Assembly: GCF_025499465.1 (NCBI RefSeq)
Contig: NZ_JAIMCA010000007.1
Location: 62,001 to 126,000 of the forward strand
Direction: 5' to 3'
DNA from: Allobosea sp. BH3
GTDB lineage: Bacteria > Pseudomonadota > Alphaproteobacteria > Rhizobiales > Beijerinckiaceae
DNA: 64,000 nt
This document shows positions 43,073 through 52,638 of the stretch, piece by piece (the first letter of the stretch is position 1; the number at the start of each line of letters is the position of its first letter). The notes beneath the pieces were generated by a model. That model ran no database searches. It was not told where the DNA came from and worked only from the letters and a program-made list of their open reading frames with translations. A program made the position numbers and the translations under genes.

Positions 43073-44370
43073 CTGCTAACGCTGCCCCCCTGCCGCGCCT
43101 GTCATTGGAGGCGATCGAGGAGCAGATCGTCGACGATCTGGCAAAGGGCATCCCGCCCGGTGCCTCGCTGCGGCTCGGCGATGTCGGCCGGCAAGGCTGG
43201 CATGTGCTGGCCGGCGACATGCCGATGCCGCTCGCCGTGATCCGCGAGAGCGTGCTGAAGGCGAACAGCGCCTGGATGAGCGCCTTCACCGCTGCCAACG
43301 GGCTCAAGATCGCTCCGCATGGCAAGACGACCATGGCGCCGCAGCTCTTCGACCTGCAGGTCGCCGATGGCGCCTGGGCGATCACGGTCGCGACCGTGCA
43401 GCAGCTCGCCGTGGCCCGCCGCTTCGGCGTGAAGCGCGTCATCCTCGCCAACCAGCCGGTTGGAAAGCAGGAGATCGCGGCCTGCTTCGATGCCCTGAAG
43501 GAGCCGGGCTTCGAACTCTATTGCCTTGCCGACAGCCAGACGGGGGTCGAGCTTCTGGCGCAGAGCGCGAAGGTGCTGGGCGGCGGCAATCGGCTGCGCA
43601 TCCTTGTCGAGATCGGCTTCATGGGCGGACGGACCGGCGCGCGCAGCAAGGCCGAGGCGCTGGCGGTGGCGCGCGCGGTCGCTGGTGCCGCTGGTCTGCA
43701 ACTCGCCGGCTTTGAATGCTTCGAGGGACTGTACAGCGCGCCCGGTGACGCCGACAGGCTGCTCGACGAGGTGGTGGCGACCGCCGTGGCCGCGGAGAGC
43801 GAAGGGCTGCTCGGACCGGAGCCGATGGTGCTCTCGGCGGGTGGGACGTCGCTCTTCGACCGTGTTGGCGAGACCTTCAACGCCGCCGCCTTCTCGCGGC
43901 CGATCGTCAAGGTGCTGCGCTCCGGCTGCTACCTGACACATGATTCCACTGTCTATGCCGCCGCATTCCAGCGCATCGCCATGGAGACCAACCTGACGAT
44001 GCCGCCGGGCGGGCTGGAGGCGGCGCTGGAGGTCTGGGCTTACGTCCAGTCGCGGCCGGAGCGCGGGCGCAGCCTGCTCACAGTGGGCAAGCGCGACATC
44101 AGCTACGATTCCGGGCTGCCGGTGCCGTTGCGCTGGTTCCGCCCGGGCGGGACGATGGCGCGGCCGGAGCCGATGCCGGCCGGCCATACCGTCCTCGCGC
44201 TCAACGACCAGCACTGCCATCTCGGTACGCCGGAGGAGAGCCCGCTGCAGGTCGGCGACATGGTTGCCTTCGGCATCGGCCATCCCTGCACGACCTTCGA
44301 CAAATGGGCGCTGCTGATGCTGGTCGACGACGACTGGCGCGTGACGGGAGCGATCCGCACATTCTTCTAG
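43063..44370 (+). CDS. D-threonine aldolase / D-serine dehydratase-like PLP enzyme
   Basis: 435 residues of fold-type III (alanine-racemase-like barrel). The PLP lysine is K88 in KIAPHGKTTMAP. The C-terminal metal site typical of the DSD1/D-TA group is visible as NDQHCHLG and GHPCTTFDKW. Known members act on D-configured beta-hydroxy amino acids: aldol cleavage of D-threonine-like substrates or deamination of D-serine. Overlap with the upstream M81 gene suggests that the hydrolase feeds this enzyme a D-amino acid; that is inference. Start ATG 43063 lies inside the end of the previous gene. Confidence 0.85.
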   Translation: MAVTANAAPLPRLSLEAIEEQIVDDLAKGIPPGASLRLGDVGRQGWHVLAGDMPMPLAVIRESVLKANSAWMSAFTAANGLKIAPHGKTTMAPQLFDLQVADGAWAITVATVQQLAVARRFGVKRVILANQPVGKQEIAACFDALKEPGFELYCLADSQTGVELLAQSAKVLGGGNRLRILVEIGFMGGRTGARSKAEALAVARAVAGAAGLQLAGFECFEGLYSAPGDADRLLDEVVATAVAAESEGLLGPEPMVLSAGGTSLFDRVGETFNAAAFSRPIVKVLRSGCYLTHDSTVYAAAFQRIAMETNLTMPPGGLEAALEVWAYVQSRPERGRSLLTVGKRDISYDSGLPVPLRWFRPGGTMARPEPMPAGHTVLALNDQHCHLGTPEESPLQVGDMVAFGIGHPCTTFDKWALLMLVDDDWRVTGAIRTFF

Positions 44371-44379
44371 GGAACGGGA

Positions 44380-44398
44380 TGTTCCTTCTCATGGAACA
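44380..44398. promoter_or_regulatory. Inverted repeat TGTTCC-N7-GGAACA, site 2
   Basis: The arms are perfect and extend to 7 bp (ATGTTCC, TTCTCAT, GGAACAT; 44379-44399). It begins nine bases after the PLP-enzyme stop and lies upstream of the third M81 gene. Arms and spacer length are identical to site 1 at 41499-41517. Confidence 0.65.
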
Positions 44399-44406
44399 TG
44401 CGATCC

Positions 44407-44436
44407 TTGACGCGAAATGCCTGCGGCAACTACGCT
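44407..44436 (+). promoter_or_regulatory. Promoter-like -35/-10 for M81 paralogue 3
   Basis: TTGACG (44407-44412), 18 bases, TACGCT (44431-44436). It lies eight bases after the TGTTCC-N7-GGAACA arms, matching the layout before paralogue 2. Repeat C3 lies between it and the start codon. Confidence 0.45.
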
Positions 44437-44455
44437 TTTGACGTTGCCGCCGTGC

Positions 44456-44554
44456 CTAGATCGCCGCGTCCTACCGGACGCAAAGTGGCGATCTAGCTCT
44501 TTGTTCAGCATCGGATCCTTCCGAAAAGTGGATCCCACTTTTCGGTCCGATGCC
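44456..44554. repeat. Intergenic palindromic repeat, family C, copy 3 (inverted)
   Basis: Reverse orientation relative to copies 1 and 2: TAGATCGCC...GGCGATCTA first, then GCATCGGATCC, CCGAAAAGTGG, three bases, CCACTTTTCGG and TCCGATGC. It ends one base before the AGGAGG of the following M81 gene, so the hairpin lies in the leader mRNA. Confidence 0.9.
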
Positions 44555-44566
44555 TAGGAGGTCGAT

Positions 44567-46075
44567 GTGCGTCTTGCCTTGATCCACATTGTTCAGGAGA
44601 CGAACGACTTCAATCCGGTGCTAACGACGCTCGCCGACTTCGAGGCATTCGGCCTCGTCGAGGGGGAGGAGATCGCCAGCCAATTCGGTGAGATCGGGCA
44701 GATCGGCGGGCACTACGCGGCGGTTCGCGAATCCGGCCTCGCTATCGAGACGGTGCCGATCATCCGGGCCTGGAGCGTGGCGGGCGGGCGCATCTCGCGG
44801 GAGGCCTTCGACTTCTTCCAGGCGAAGATCCGGGCGGGGCTGGAAACTGCCGGGCCGATCGATGCGCTGGTGCTGCATCTGCACGGCGCCTGCGCTGCGG
44901 AGGGCATCGACGATGTCGAGGGCGAGCAGGCGGAACTCTGTCGCAGAATCCTCGGGCCGGATGTGCCGATCCTGCTCGGGCTCGATCACCACGCCAACAT
45001 CACCCAGAAGATCATCGACAATTGCACGGCCATCGTCGGGCATCGCACCCAGCCGCATGACGTCTTCGACACCGGCAAGATCGGCACCGAGGTTCTGCTG
45101 CGCATCCTGACCGGAAAACTGAATCCGGTCATGGCCTGGCGCAAGATTCCTCTCCTGTCACATCAGGAGCAGTTCCTGACCTCCAAAGGCCCGATGAAGA
45201 CCTGGTTCGACCAGGCTCGCGCCATCGAGGCGGACAGCCGCGTGCTGCAGGCCTCGAACTATCCGATGCAGCCCTGGCTCGATGTCGCCGAAGGCGGCTG
45301 GTCGACCATCGTGGTCACGGATGGCGACCAGTCGCTGGCCGAGACGCTGGCCGATGAACTTGCCGATCTCGCCTGGTCGATGAGGGACGATTTCCAGGTG
45401 CGGGCCGCCGTGACGGTCGATGAGGCGGTGCTGGAGGCGGACGCCTTCGCACGTGGCGTCGTCGTGCTGAGCGACACCGGCGACACGGTTTTCGGCGGCG
45501 CGGCGGGGGACAGCAATGTGCTGCTGGAGGCGATGCTGCGGCTCGGCATCAAGGGCCGCGCGCTGATGCCGCTGATCTCGGCTGAGGCGGTCGCGACGCT
45601 GACCGCAGCCGGCGAGGGCGCGGAAGTCACGCTGCCGCTTGGTGGCGACGCCGCGCCGGCCTTCTTCAAGCCGCTGACGGTGACCGGCACCGTGCGCAAG
45701 CTCGGGAGCGGAGCCGTCGCGCTGAATTTCAATCACCAGCCGGAGGTCGATATGGGCCGCGTCGCGGTCTTCGATATCGGGCCAGTGACGCTGCTGATCT
45801 CGGAGCTGCGCGGCGTCGCGGGCAATGTGCCGGGCGTCTACGAAGCCTTTGGCGTCAAGCCCACGGACTACAAGATGGCCGTGCTCAAGACGGCCTCGAA
45901 CTTCCAGTATTTCGACGAGATCGCCTCCGGGCTCGTCCGCGCAGATACGCGCGGGCCTGGGCAGTCCGACGTGTTCACGCTGCCCTGGCAGCGGATTCCA
46001 CGGCCGGTCTACCCGTTGGAGACAATAAGCGACTGGCGGGCGCATTCGTCCCAGCCGGGAGCGGGGAAGGGCTGA
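44567..46075 (+). CDS. M81 family metallohydrolase (MlrC-like), paralogue 3
   Basis: 502 residues. LIHIVQETNDFNPVLT is the N-terminal motif, VLHLHGACAAEG and the metal-site LGLDHHANITQKI follow, then HRTQPHDVFDTG and the C-terminal SDTGDTVFGGAAGDSNVLL. The metal ligands are conserved (DHH, PHD), but the middle of the protein differs from paralogues 1 and 2. The start is GTG 44567, five bases after AGGAGG. The peptide-type ABC receptor gene follows 32 bases later, so uptake and hydrolysis may be co-expressed. Confidence 0.85.
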   Translation: MRLALIHIVQETNDFNPVLTTLADFEAFGLVEGEEIASQFGEIGQIGGHYAAVRESGLAIETVPIIRAWSVAGGRISREAFDFFQAKIRAGLETAGPIDALVLHLHGACAAEGIDDVEGEQAELCRRILGPDVPILLGLDHHANITQKIIDNCTAIVGHRTQPHDVFDTGKIGTEVLLRILTGKLNPVMAWRKIPLLSHQEQFLTSKGPMKTWFDQARAIEADSRVLQASNYPMQPWLDVAEGGWSTIVVTDGDQSLAETLADELADLAWSMRDDFQVRAAVTVDEAVLEADAFARGVVVLSDTGDTVFGGAAGDSNVLLEAMLRLGIKGRALMPLISAEAVATLTAAGEGAEVTLPLGGDAAPAFFKPLTVTGTVRKLGSGAVALNFNHQPEVDMGRVAVFDIGPVTLLISELRGVAGNVPGVYEAFGVKPTDYKMAVLKTASNFQYFDEIASGLVRADTRGPGQSDVFTLPWQRIPRPVYPLETISDWRAHSSQPGAGKG

Positions 46076-46107
46076 AATCGAATTCTACAAACAGAGAGGG
46101 GAAAGCG

Positions 46108-47649
46108 ATGACAAAGCTGTCGCGACGTCAATTCTGCATGACCGGCCTGGCTTTGGGCGGCGCCCTGTCGCTGGTGGGAGGGCTGCCCGCGGGCGCCCAG
46201 CAGCTCAAGGGCGGCACGCTCCGGGTGGCCGTGCTGTCGGAGCTTGCGAACTATGATCCGCAGCAGCTCTCGACGGTGAACTTCCACGTCATCAAGAACC
46301 TCTATGACAGCCTGATCGAGTATACCCCGGAGGGTAAGCCGGAACCGAGCCTGGCGACGGCTTGGACGATTTCGCCGGACAAGACCTCGGTTAGCCTCAC
46401 GCTACGCGACGGCGTCACCTTCCACAGCGGCACCCCGTTCAAGGCGGATTCCGTGCTGGCGACGCTGCAGAAAGGCGCCGATCCCAAGCGCGGCAAGAAC
46501 GTCTTTCCGACGATGTCGATCGTGAAGGACTGGTCGGCGCCGGACGACCGCACCGTCGTCATCAACTTCAAGGCGCCGGTGCCGGAGCGGCAGATCCTCG
46601 ACCTGCTGCAGTTCCTGCTGCCGATCGATCCGAAGGGCATCGACATGGTCGAGACGGTGCCGGCCGGCACCGGGCCCTATACGCTGGTCAGCCGGGCGGT
46701 CGGGCAGGGGCTGCGGCTCAAGGCCAATCCGAAATACTGGCGGCCGAACCAGCCGGTGATGCAGGACCTCGTCTTCACCGTCTTCACCGAGGATGCGGCC
46801 GCGACCGCCGCGCTCGAATCCGGAGCAGTCGACATCGTCTATGGCGGCTCCTCGCGCAGCGCGGTCCGGCTCAAGAACGGCGGCTATCAGGTCTTTGCCG
46901 GGCCGGGACCGCTGGTGCAGGTCTTCCGCATCAACTCGACCCGCGGACCCTTCCGCAATAAGTCCTTCCGGCAGGCCTTCAACCATCTGATGGACCGCGC
47001 CAGCATCCTGCGCGTCGGCTATGCCGGGATGGGGCAAGAGGTGGCGCTGCCCTGGGCGCCGGCAAGCCCGGCCTTCGACGCCGCCTATACCAAGACCTAT
47101 GGCTACGACATCGAGAAGGCGAAGAAGCTCATCGCCGCCTCCGGCCTCTCGGCCGACGAGATGAAAGGCTGGAAGCTCCTGGTGAACGGCAGCGACGAGG
47201 CTTCCGTCTCGATCAGCCAGATCGTGCAGGGCTCGCTGCAGAAGGCCGGCATCCCCGTCGAACTCGACATGCGGCAGGGCGCGGAATACGTCACCGCGCT
47301 GCTCGGCGGCGATTTCGCTGCGACATTCGGCGCAGTCGGCAATGTTCAGAAATTCCCGTCGCGGGTCGCCACGAACTCGATCTACCGGACCTCCGGCAAT
47401 CCAGTCCTGAAGGACCCGCATCCGCATCCGGACTATGTCGCAGCCATTGCGAAGGTCGATGCGGCGACCGGCAGCGCGGCCGAGGTCAAGGCGTCCTATG
47501 ACAACCTCAACAAGGTCATGGTGGAGGAGGCCTTCGGCGTCCCGACCAACTCCTACGACGTCGGACTGATCGTGGCCTCGGACAAGATCGGCGGGATCAC
47601 GCTCGACATTGACAACCTGCTCGTCGCGCGGACCATCGGGTTCAAGTGA
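46108..47649 (+). CDS. ABC transporter substrate-binding protein, family 5 (peptide/nickel type), Tat-exported
   Basis: 513 residues. A twin-arginine signal (KLSRRQFCMTGLALGGALSL) ends near AGAQ. The mature protein has family SBP_bac_5 features: LYDSLIEYTPEGKPEPSLA, SLTLRDGVTFHSGTPF and FRQAFNHLMDRASI. This family carries oligopeptides, dipeptides, glycosides, opines or metal chelates. GAGAGGGG precedes the ATG. Its 3' end overlaps the first permease gene by four bases (GTGA). Confidence 0.9.
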   Translation: MTKLSRRQFCMTGLALGGALSLVGGLPAGAQQLKGGTLRVAVLSELANYDPQQLSTVNFHVIKNLYDSLIEYTPEGKPEPSLATAWTISPDKTSVSLTLRDGVTFHSGTPFKADSVLATLQKGADPKRGKNVFPTMSIVKDWSAPDDRTVVINFKAPVPERQILDLLQFLLPIDPKGIDMVETVPAGTGPYTLVSRAVGQGLRLKANPKYWRPNQPVMQDLVFTVFTEDAAATAALESGAVDIVYGGSSRSAVRLKNGGYQVFAGPGPLVQVFRINSTRGPFRNKSFRQAFNHLMDRASILRVGYAGMGQEVALPWAPASPAFDAAYTKTYGYDIEKAKKLIAASGLSADEMKGWKLLVNGSDEASVSISQIVQGSLQKAGIPVELDMRQGAEYVTALLGGDFAATFGAVGNVQKFPSRVATNSIYRTSGNPVLKDPHPHPDYVAAIAKVDAATGSAAEVKASYDNLNKVMVEEAFGVPTNSYDVGLIVASDKIGGITLDIDNLLVARTIGFK

Positions 47650-48521
47650 CGGGGCTTGCTGCGGCAGGGCGCCTGCTGCGCCGGCTTCTGGCCCGGCGCG
47701 GCGCGGCGCTCAGCCTCGCCTTCCTGACGGTGGTGGGGCTGGCGGCGCTGTTCGCCGGCCTCATGCCGCTCGATCCGTTGCGGCAGAACATCGCGGAATC
47801 GCTGAAGCCCCCGTCTCCGGACGCCTGGTTCGGCACGGACGAACTCGGCCGGGACATTCTTGCGCGTGTGATCTATGGCGCGCGAACCTCGCTGGTGACC
47901 GCCTTCGGCGCGGTCGTCATCGCGGCGCTGATCGGCGTGCCGGTCGGGCTCGTCGCCGGTTTCTACGGAGATTGGCGCGATTCCATCCTGATGCGCTGCA
48001 TCGACGTGCTGCTGGCGCTGCCGAACATCCTGTTCGCCATGGCGCTGATCGCGGTGCTCGGCCGCAGCCAGGGCGCGGCGCTGGTCGCGGTCGGCGTCGC
48101 CGGCATCCCGGGCTTCGCCCGCATCGCGCGGGCGCAGGTCATGGCGCTGCGGCAACTCGATTTCGTCATGGCGGTGCGCGGCTTCGGCGGCGGGCCAGCC
48201 TACATCATGTTCCGCACGATCCTGCCCAACGCCCTGAGTCCATTGGTGGTTCAGGCGATCGTGCTCGCCTCGATCGCGATCCTGCTGGAAGCGGCGCTGG
48301 CCTTCCTCGGGGTCGGAGTGCCGCCGCCGACGCCGAGCTGGGGCGAGATGCTGCGCACCGGCAAATCCTATCTCTACGAGGCGCCGAGCTATGCCGTGCT
48401 GCCCGGGCTTGTGCTGACGCTGACGATCCTGTCCTTCGACACGATCGGCCGGGCGCTGACGGCGATCATCGACCGCGACGAGACCGACGGCGTCCGCGAG
48501 ACGGCCGGGGGCGGCCGATGA
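47646..48521 (+). CDS. ABC transporter permease, DppC/OppC type
   Basis: 291 residues with an N-terminal transmembrane segment and a DppC-type core: WFGTDELGRDILARVIYGAR and a C-terminal GVGVPPPTPSWGEML. The EAA-type loop is near AIVLASIAILLEAALAFLG. GTG start at 47646 overlaps the receptor gene, and the stop overlaps the next permease (ATGA). Here the DppC-type gene precedes the DppB-type gene, the reverse of dpp operons. Confidence 0.9.
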   Translation: MTGLAAAGRLLRRLLARRGAALSLAFLTVVGLAALFAGLMPLDPLRQNIAESLKPPSPDAWFGTDELGRDILARVIYGARTSLVTAFGAVVIAALIGVPVGLVAGFYGDWRDSILMRCIDVLLALPNILFAMALIAVLGRSQGAALVAVGVAGIPGFARIARAQVMALRQLDFVMAVRGFGGGPAYIMFRTILPNALSPLVVQAIVLASIAILLEAALAFLGVGVPPPTPSWGEMLRTGKSYLYEAPSYAVLPGLVLTLTILSFDTIGRALTAIIDRDETDGVRETAGGGR

Positions 48522-49465
48522 CGGGCTATATCCTGCGCCGCCTTGTCCAGATGCTGCCCGTTCTGCTGCTGGCCTCCTTCGCGATCTTCGCGATGATCTA
48601 TGCCGTGCCGGGCGGGCCGGTTGCGGTCATCGTCGGCGAGAACGCCTCGCAGGAGGAGATCGCCGCCGCGATCCAGCGCTACGGGCTCGATCGGCCGATG
48701 GTGGTGCAATATCTCGACTGGCTCGGCCGCGCGCTCACCGGCGATTTCGGGCTTTCACTGCATAGCCGCCAGCCGGTGCTGCAACTGATCGGCGAGCGGC
48801 TCCCGGCGACATTGCAGCTCGCGCTCGCCGCCATCGTCGTGGCGCTGGTGCTGGGCGTTCCCGTCGCCATCGCCAGCGCTGTGAAGCCGAACTCCTGGCT
48901 CGACCGGGTTCTGAGCGGCTGGAGCGCGCTGGCGCTCGGCGTGCCGACCTTCTGGCTCGGCATCCTGCTGATCCTGCTCTTCGCGGTGGAGCTGCGCTGG
49001 CTGCCTTCGGCCTCGCGCCATGTGCCGTTCTGGGAGTCACCCGTCGAGGCGCTGCGCAGCCTCGTGCTGCCGGCGCTCACGCTCGGCACCTATGTCTCCG
49101 GCATCCTCGCCCGCTTTCTGCGCGCTTCGCTGATCGGGGAGCAGCGGGCGGACTATGTCCGCACCGCCCGCGCCAAGGGCGTGCCGGAGAGGCGCATCGT
49201 CGGCCTGCACATCATGCGCAACGCGCTGCTGCCCTTCGTGACCATCGTTGGGCTGATGATGGCGAACTTCATCGGCGGGGCGGTGGTGACGGAAGCCGTC
49301 TTCACCTATCCGGGCATCGGGCGCCTGCTCATCCAGGCCATCAGCACGCGCGACTACCCGCTGATCCAGGGCTGCATCCTGATCATCCTGGTGGCCTATA
49401 TGCTGATCAACCTCGGCGTCGACCTGCTCTATGCCTGGATCGATCCGCGGATCGAATACCGATGA
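48518..49465 (+). CDS. ABC transporter permease, DppB/OppB type
   Basis: 315 residues. MTGYILRRLVQMLPVLLLAS is the typical DppB N-terminus, followed by LDRPMVVQYLDWLGRALTGD. The EAA loop is RTARAKGVPERRIVGLHIM, and the C-terminal part is EAVFTYPGIGRLLIQAI. With the previous permease it forms the membrane channel. No ATP-binding subunits follow; the gene converges with iclR eight bases later. Confidence 0.9.
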   Translation: MTGYILRRLVQMLPVLLLASFAIFAMIYAVPGGPVAVIVGENASQEEIAAAIQRYGLDRPMVVQYLDWLGRALTGDFGLSLHSRQPVLQLIGERLPATLQLALAAIVVALVLGVPVAIASAVKPNSWLDRVLSGWSALALGVPTFWLGILLILLFAVELRWLPSASRHVPFWESPVEALRSLVLPALTLGTYVSGILARFLRASLIGEQRADYVRTARAKGVPERRIVGLHIMRNALLPFVTIVGLMMANFIGGAVVTEAVFTYPGIGRLLIQAISTRDYPLIQGCILIILVAYMLINLGVDLLYAWIDPRIEYR

Positions 49466-49473
49466 GCGGAGCG

Positions 49474-50256
49474 TCAGCCCGGCGGGTGCGAGCCGAGCGT
49501 GGCCGAGATGCCGGCCGCGACCTCTCGCAGTCTCACGCCCGCCTTGGCCGCCAGAGAATGCGGCATCCGCATCAGCGGCGCGGAGATGGACAGTGCCGCG
49601 ACAGGGTAGCCGTCCGCGTCGAGGATCGGCACGCCGACGCACATGGCGCCGTCCTCGTTCTCTCCCATCTCGGTGGCGTAGCCGGAGCGCGCCACCTGCC
49701 TGAGCTGCCGCTCGATCTCCTCGCGTTCCAGCAGGGTTCGGCCCGTGCGCTCGGTCAGCGGCAGGTCGAGCTGGTGCTGGCGTTCGGCGTCGGGCAGGAA
49801 GGCGAGGATCGCCTTGCCGAGCGCGGTCGAGTGCATCGGGTGGCTGTCGCCGATGCGCGCCTGCATCCTGAGCGAGCGGTTGGCCTCGACGAGGTCGATA
49901 TAGACGATCGTGCCGTTGCCCTTCACGGCGAGGTTCACGGTCTCGTTGAACTCCTGCATCAGCCCGATCATCGCCGGCCGGGCCAGTTCGCGGACCTTGC
50001 TGACGCTGGCATCCGCGCGCGCGATGGAGCGCAATTGCGGGCCGAGATTGTAGCGGTCGGTCGCGCGGTTGTGGTCGAGGAAGCCGGCGGCCGTCAGCGT
50101 CTGCAGATAGCGGAAGGTCGTCGTCTTCGGGATCTTCAGTTCCTTGCTGACGGCGGTGAGCGCGATCTCGTGGCTGTGGCGGGCGACGAGCTCCAGCACC
50201 TTCAGCGCCTTCATCACCGGCTGCACGACGTAGGGATTGTCCGGCTTCTTCGCCAT
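49474..50256 (-). CDS. IclR family transcriptional regulator
   Basis: 260 residues. The N-terminal winged helix-turn-helix (VMKALKVLELVARHSHEIAL, SKELKIPKTTTFRYLQTL) is followed by the IclR effector domain (LARPAMIGLMQEFNETVNLA, HSTALGKAILAFL, GENEDGAMCVGVPI). IclR proteins bind small organic acids or aromatic compounds and repress or activate catabolic genes. It is divergent from the aminotransferase gene, with two operator-like sequences in the gap. It is the only DNA-binding regulator in the 39.8-54 kb block. Start ATG 50256. Confidence 0.92.
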   Translation of the reverse strand: MAKKPDNPYVVQPVMKALKVLELVARHSHEIALTAVSKELKIPKTTTFRYLQTLTAAGFLDHNRATDRYNLGPQLRSIARADASVSKVRELARPAMIGLMQEFNETVNLAVKGNGTIVYIDLVEANRSLRMQARIGDSHPMHSTALGKAILAFLPDAERQHQLDLPLTERTGRTLLEREEIERQLRQVARSGYATEMGENEDGAMCVGVPILDADGYPVAALSISAPLMRMPHSLAAKAGVRLREVAAGISATLGSHPPG

Positions 50257-50308
50257 GGCGGCTGCGCCCTTCCTGGCCTGTCTGCGGGCCGAATAGCCGC
50301 CTGAAACA

Positions 50309-50348
50309 AATTCCGCAAGGCGAAACGAGTGTTCCTTTACACGGTCCG
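50309..50348. promoter_or_regulatory. Two tandem degenerate operator-like sites between iclR and the aminotransferase gene
   Basis: AATTCC-N7-GAAACG (50309-50327) and TGTTCC-N7-GGTCCG (50330-50348) resemble TGTTCC-N7-GGAACA. The sequence after the second site, GGACGCTCTG, also resembles the GGACGCTTTG that follows site 1 at 41518. They are well placed for IclR autoregulation. Confidence 0.5.
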
Positions 50349-50403
50349 GACGCTCTGGTGAGGTCGTAGGAAAGCAGCGAAGGACAGCAGGGGAGAGACG
50401 CCA

Positions 50404-51717
<1,314 letters not shown>

Positions 51718-51739
51718 GGGTTTCGCGCGACGTCGGTAT

Positions 51740-51812
51740 GCTGCATGCTGGGCTTGACCCGGGCCTCGCCTGGACGAGATTCTCGGGTTCCCGCTGCGCT
51801 GCGCCCGAGAGA
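51740..51812. repeat. Degenerate palindromic repeat remnant
   Basis: GCTGGGCTTGACCCGGGC and GATTCTCGGGTTCCCGC with CTCGGG (51782-51787) and CCCGAG (51804-51809) look like a decayed intergenic hairpin repeat between the aminotransferase and crotonase genes. Confidence 0.4.
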
Positions 51813-51829
51813 GAGGCGCCGGTTGCGGC

Positions 51830-52633
51830 ATGACCGAACGGGAGCGCAGCTTGAACGACGAAATCCTCTATGCGGTCGAGGGCGGGATCGCGACGATCAC
51901 GCTCAACCGGCCGCAGGCGCGCAATGCGCTGACCTTCGCCATGTATGAGCGCATTGCCGAAATCTGCCGCGACCCGGCGGCGCATGGCGATCCGCGCGTC
52001 ATCGTCATGACCGGGGCGGGCGAGAAGGCTTTTGGCGCCGGCACCGACATTTCGCAGTTCCGCTCCTTTTCGACTGGCGAGGATGCGCTCGCCTATGAGG
52101 GGCGCATCGAGACGGTGATAGGCACGATCGAGCGCTGCCCCGTGCCGACGCTGGCCGCGATCTCGGGTGCGGTCACCGGCGGTGGGGCGAGCATCGCGCT
52201 CGCCTGCGACATCCGCATCGCGACGGTGACGGCCCGCTTCGGTTTCCCGATCGCGCGCACGCTCGGCAACTGCCTGTCGATGGAGAATTACGCCCGGCTC
52301 TACGCCCTGCTCGGGCCGGCGCGGGTCAAGGACATCGTCATGACCGCGCGGCTGGTCGAGGCGGAGGAGGGGCAGCGGATCGGGCTCTACAGCGAATTGC
52401 TGCCGGACCATGCGGCGCTGATGGCGCGGGCAGGCGAACTGGCGAAGACCATCGCCGGCCATGCGCCGCTGACCATGCGCGCCACCAAGGAGGCGATGCG
52501 CCGGCTGACGGGCGCTGCGGCCGAGGGGCTCGATGGCGATGACCTTGTCAGGCTCTGCTACACCAGCGCCGATTTCCGCGAGGGCATGGAAGCCTTTTTG
52601 GGCAAGCGGCCGCCGGTCTGGCAGGGGCGCTGA
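51830..52633 (+). CDS. Crotonase (enoyl-CoA hydratase/isomerase) family protein, atypical active site
   Basis: 267 residues with the crotonase fold: ITLNRPQARNALTFAM, the oxyanion-hole region FGAGTDISQF, and ISGAVTGGGASIALACDIRI. In true hydratases the stretch reads GGGCELAMMCD; here the first catalytic Glu is replaced (GGGASIALACD), and I see no Glu at the second position. So simple hydration of enoyl-CoA is doubtful; another acyl-CoA reaction is likely. It follows the aminotransferase gene by 112 bases. A family-B repeat follows. Confidence 0.8.
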   Translation: MTERERSLNDEILYAVEGGIATITLNRPQARNALTFAMYERIAEICRDPAAHGDPRVIVMTGAGEKAFGAGTDISQFRSFSTGEDALAYEGRIETVIGTIERCPVPTLAAISGAVTGGGASIALACDIRIATVTARFGFPIARTLGNCLSMENYARLYALLGPARVKDIVMTARLVEAEEGQRIGLYSELLPDHAALMARAGELAKTIAGHAPLTMRATKEAMRRLTGAAAEGLDGDDLVRLCYTSADFREGMEAFLGKRPPVWQGR

Positions 52634-52638
52634 CACGT

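Noticed and set aside
41347..44554. Insertion sequence bounded by the inverted family-C repeats
   Set aside because: No transposase is encoded between them, no target duplication is visible, and a third copy lies alone at 12626; kept only as a recombination possibility.
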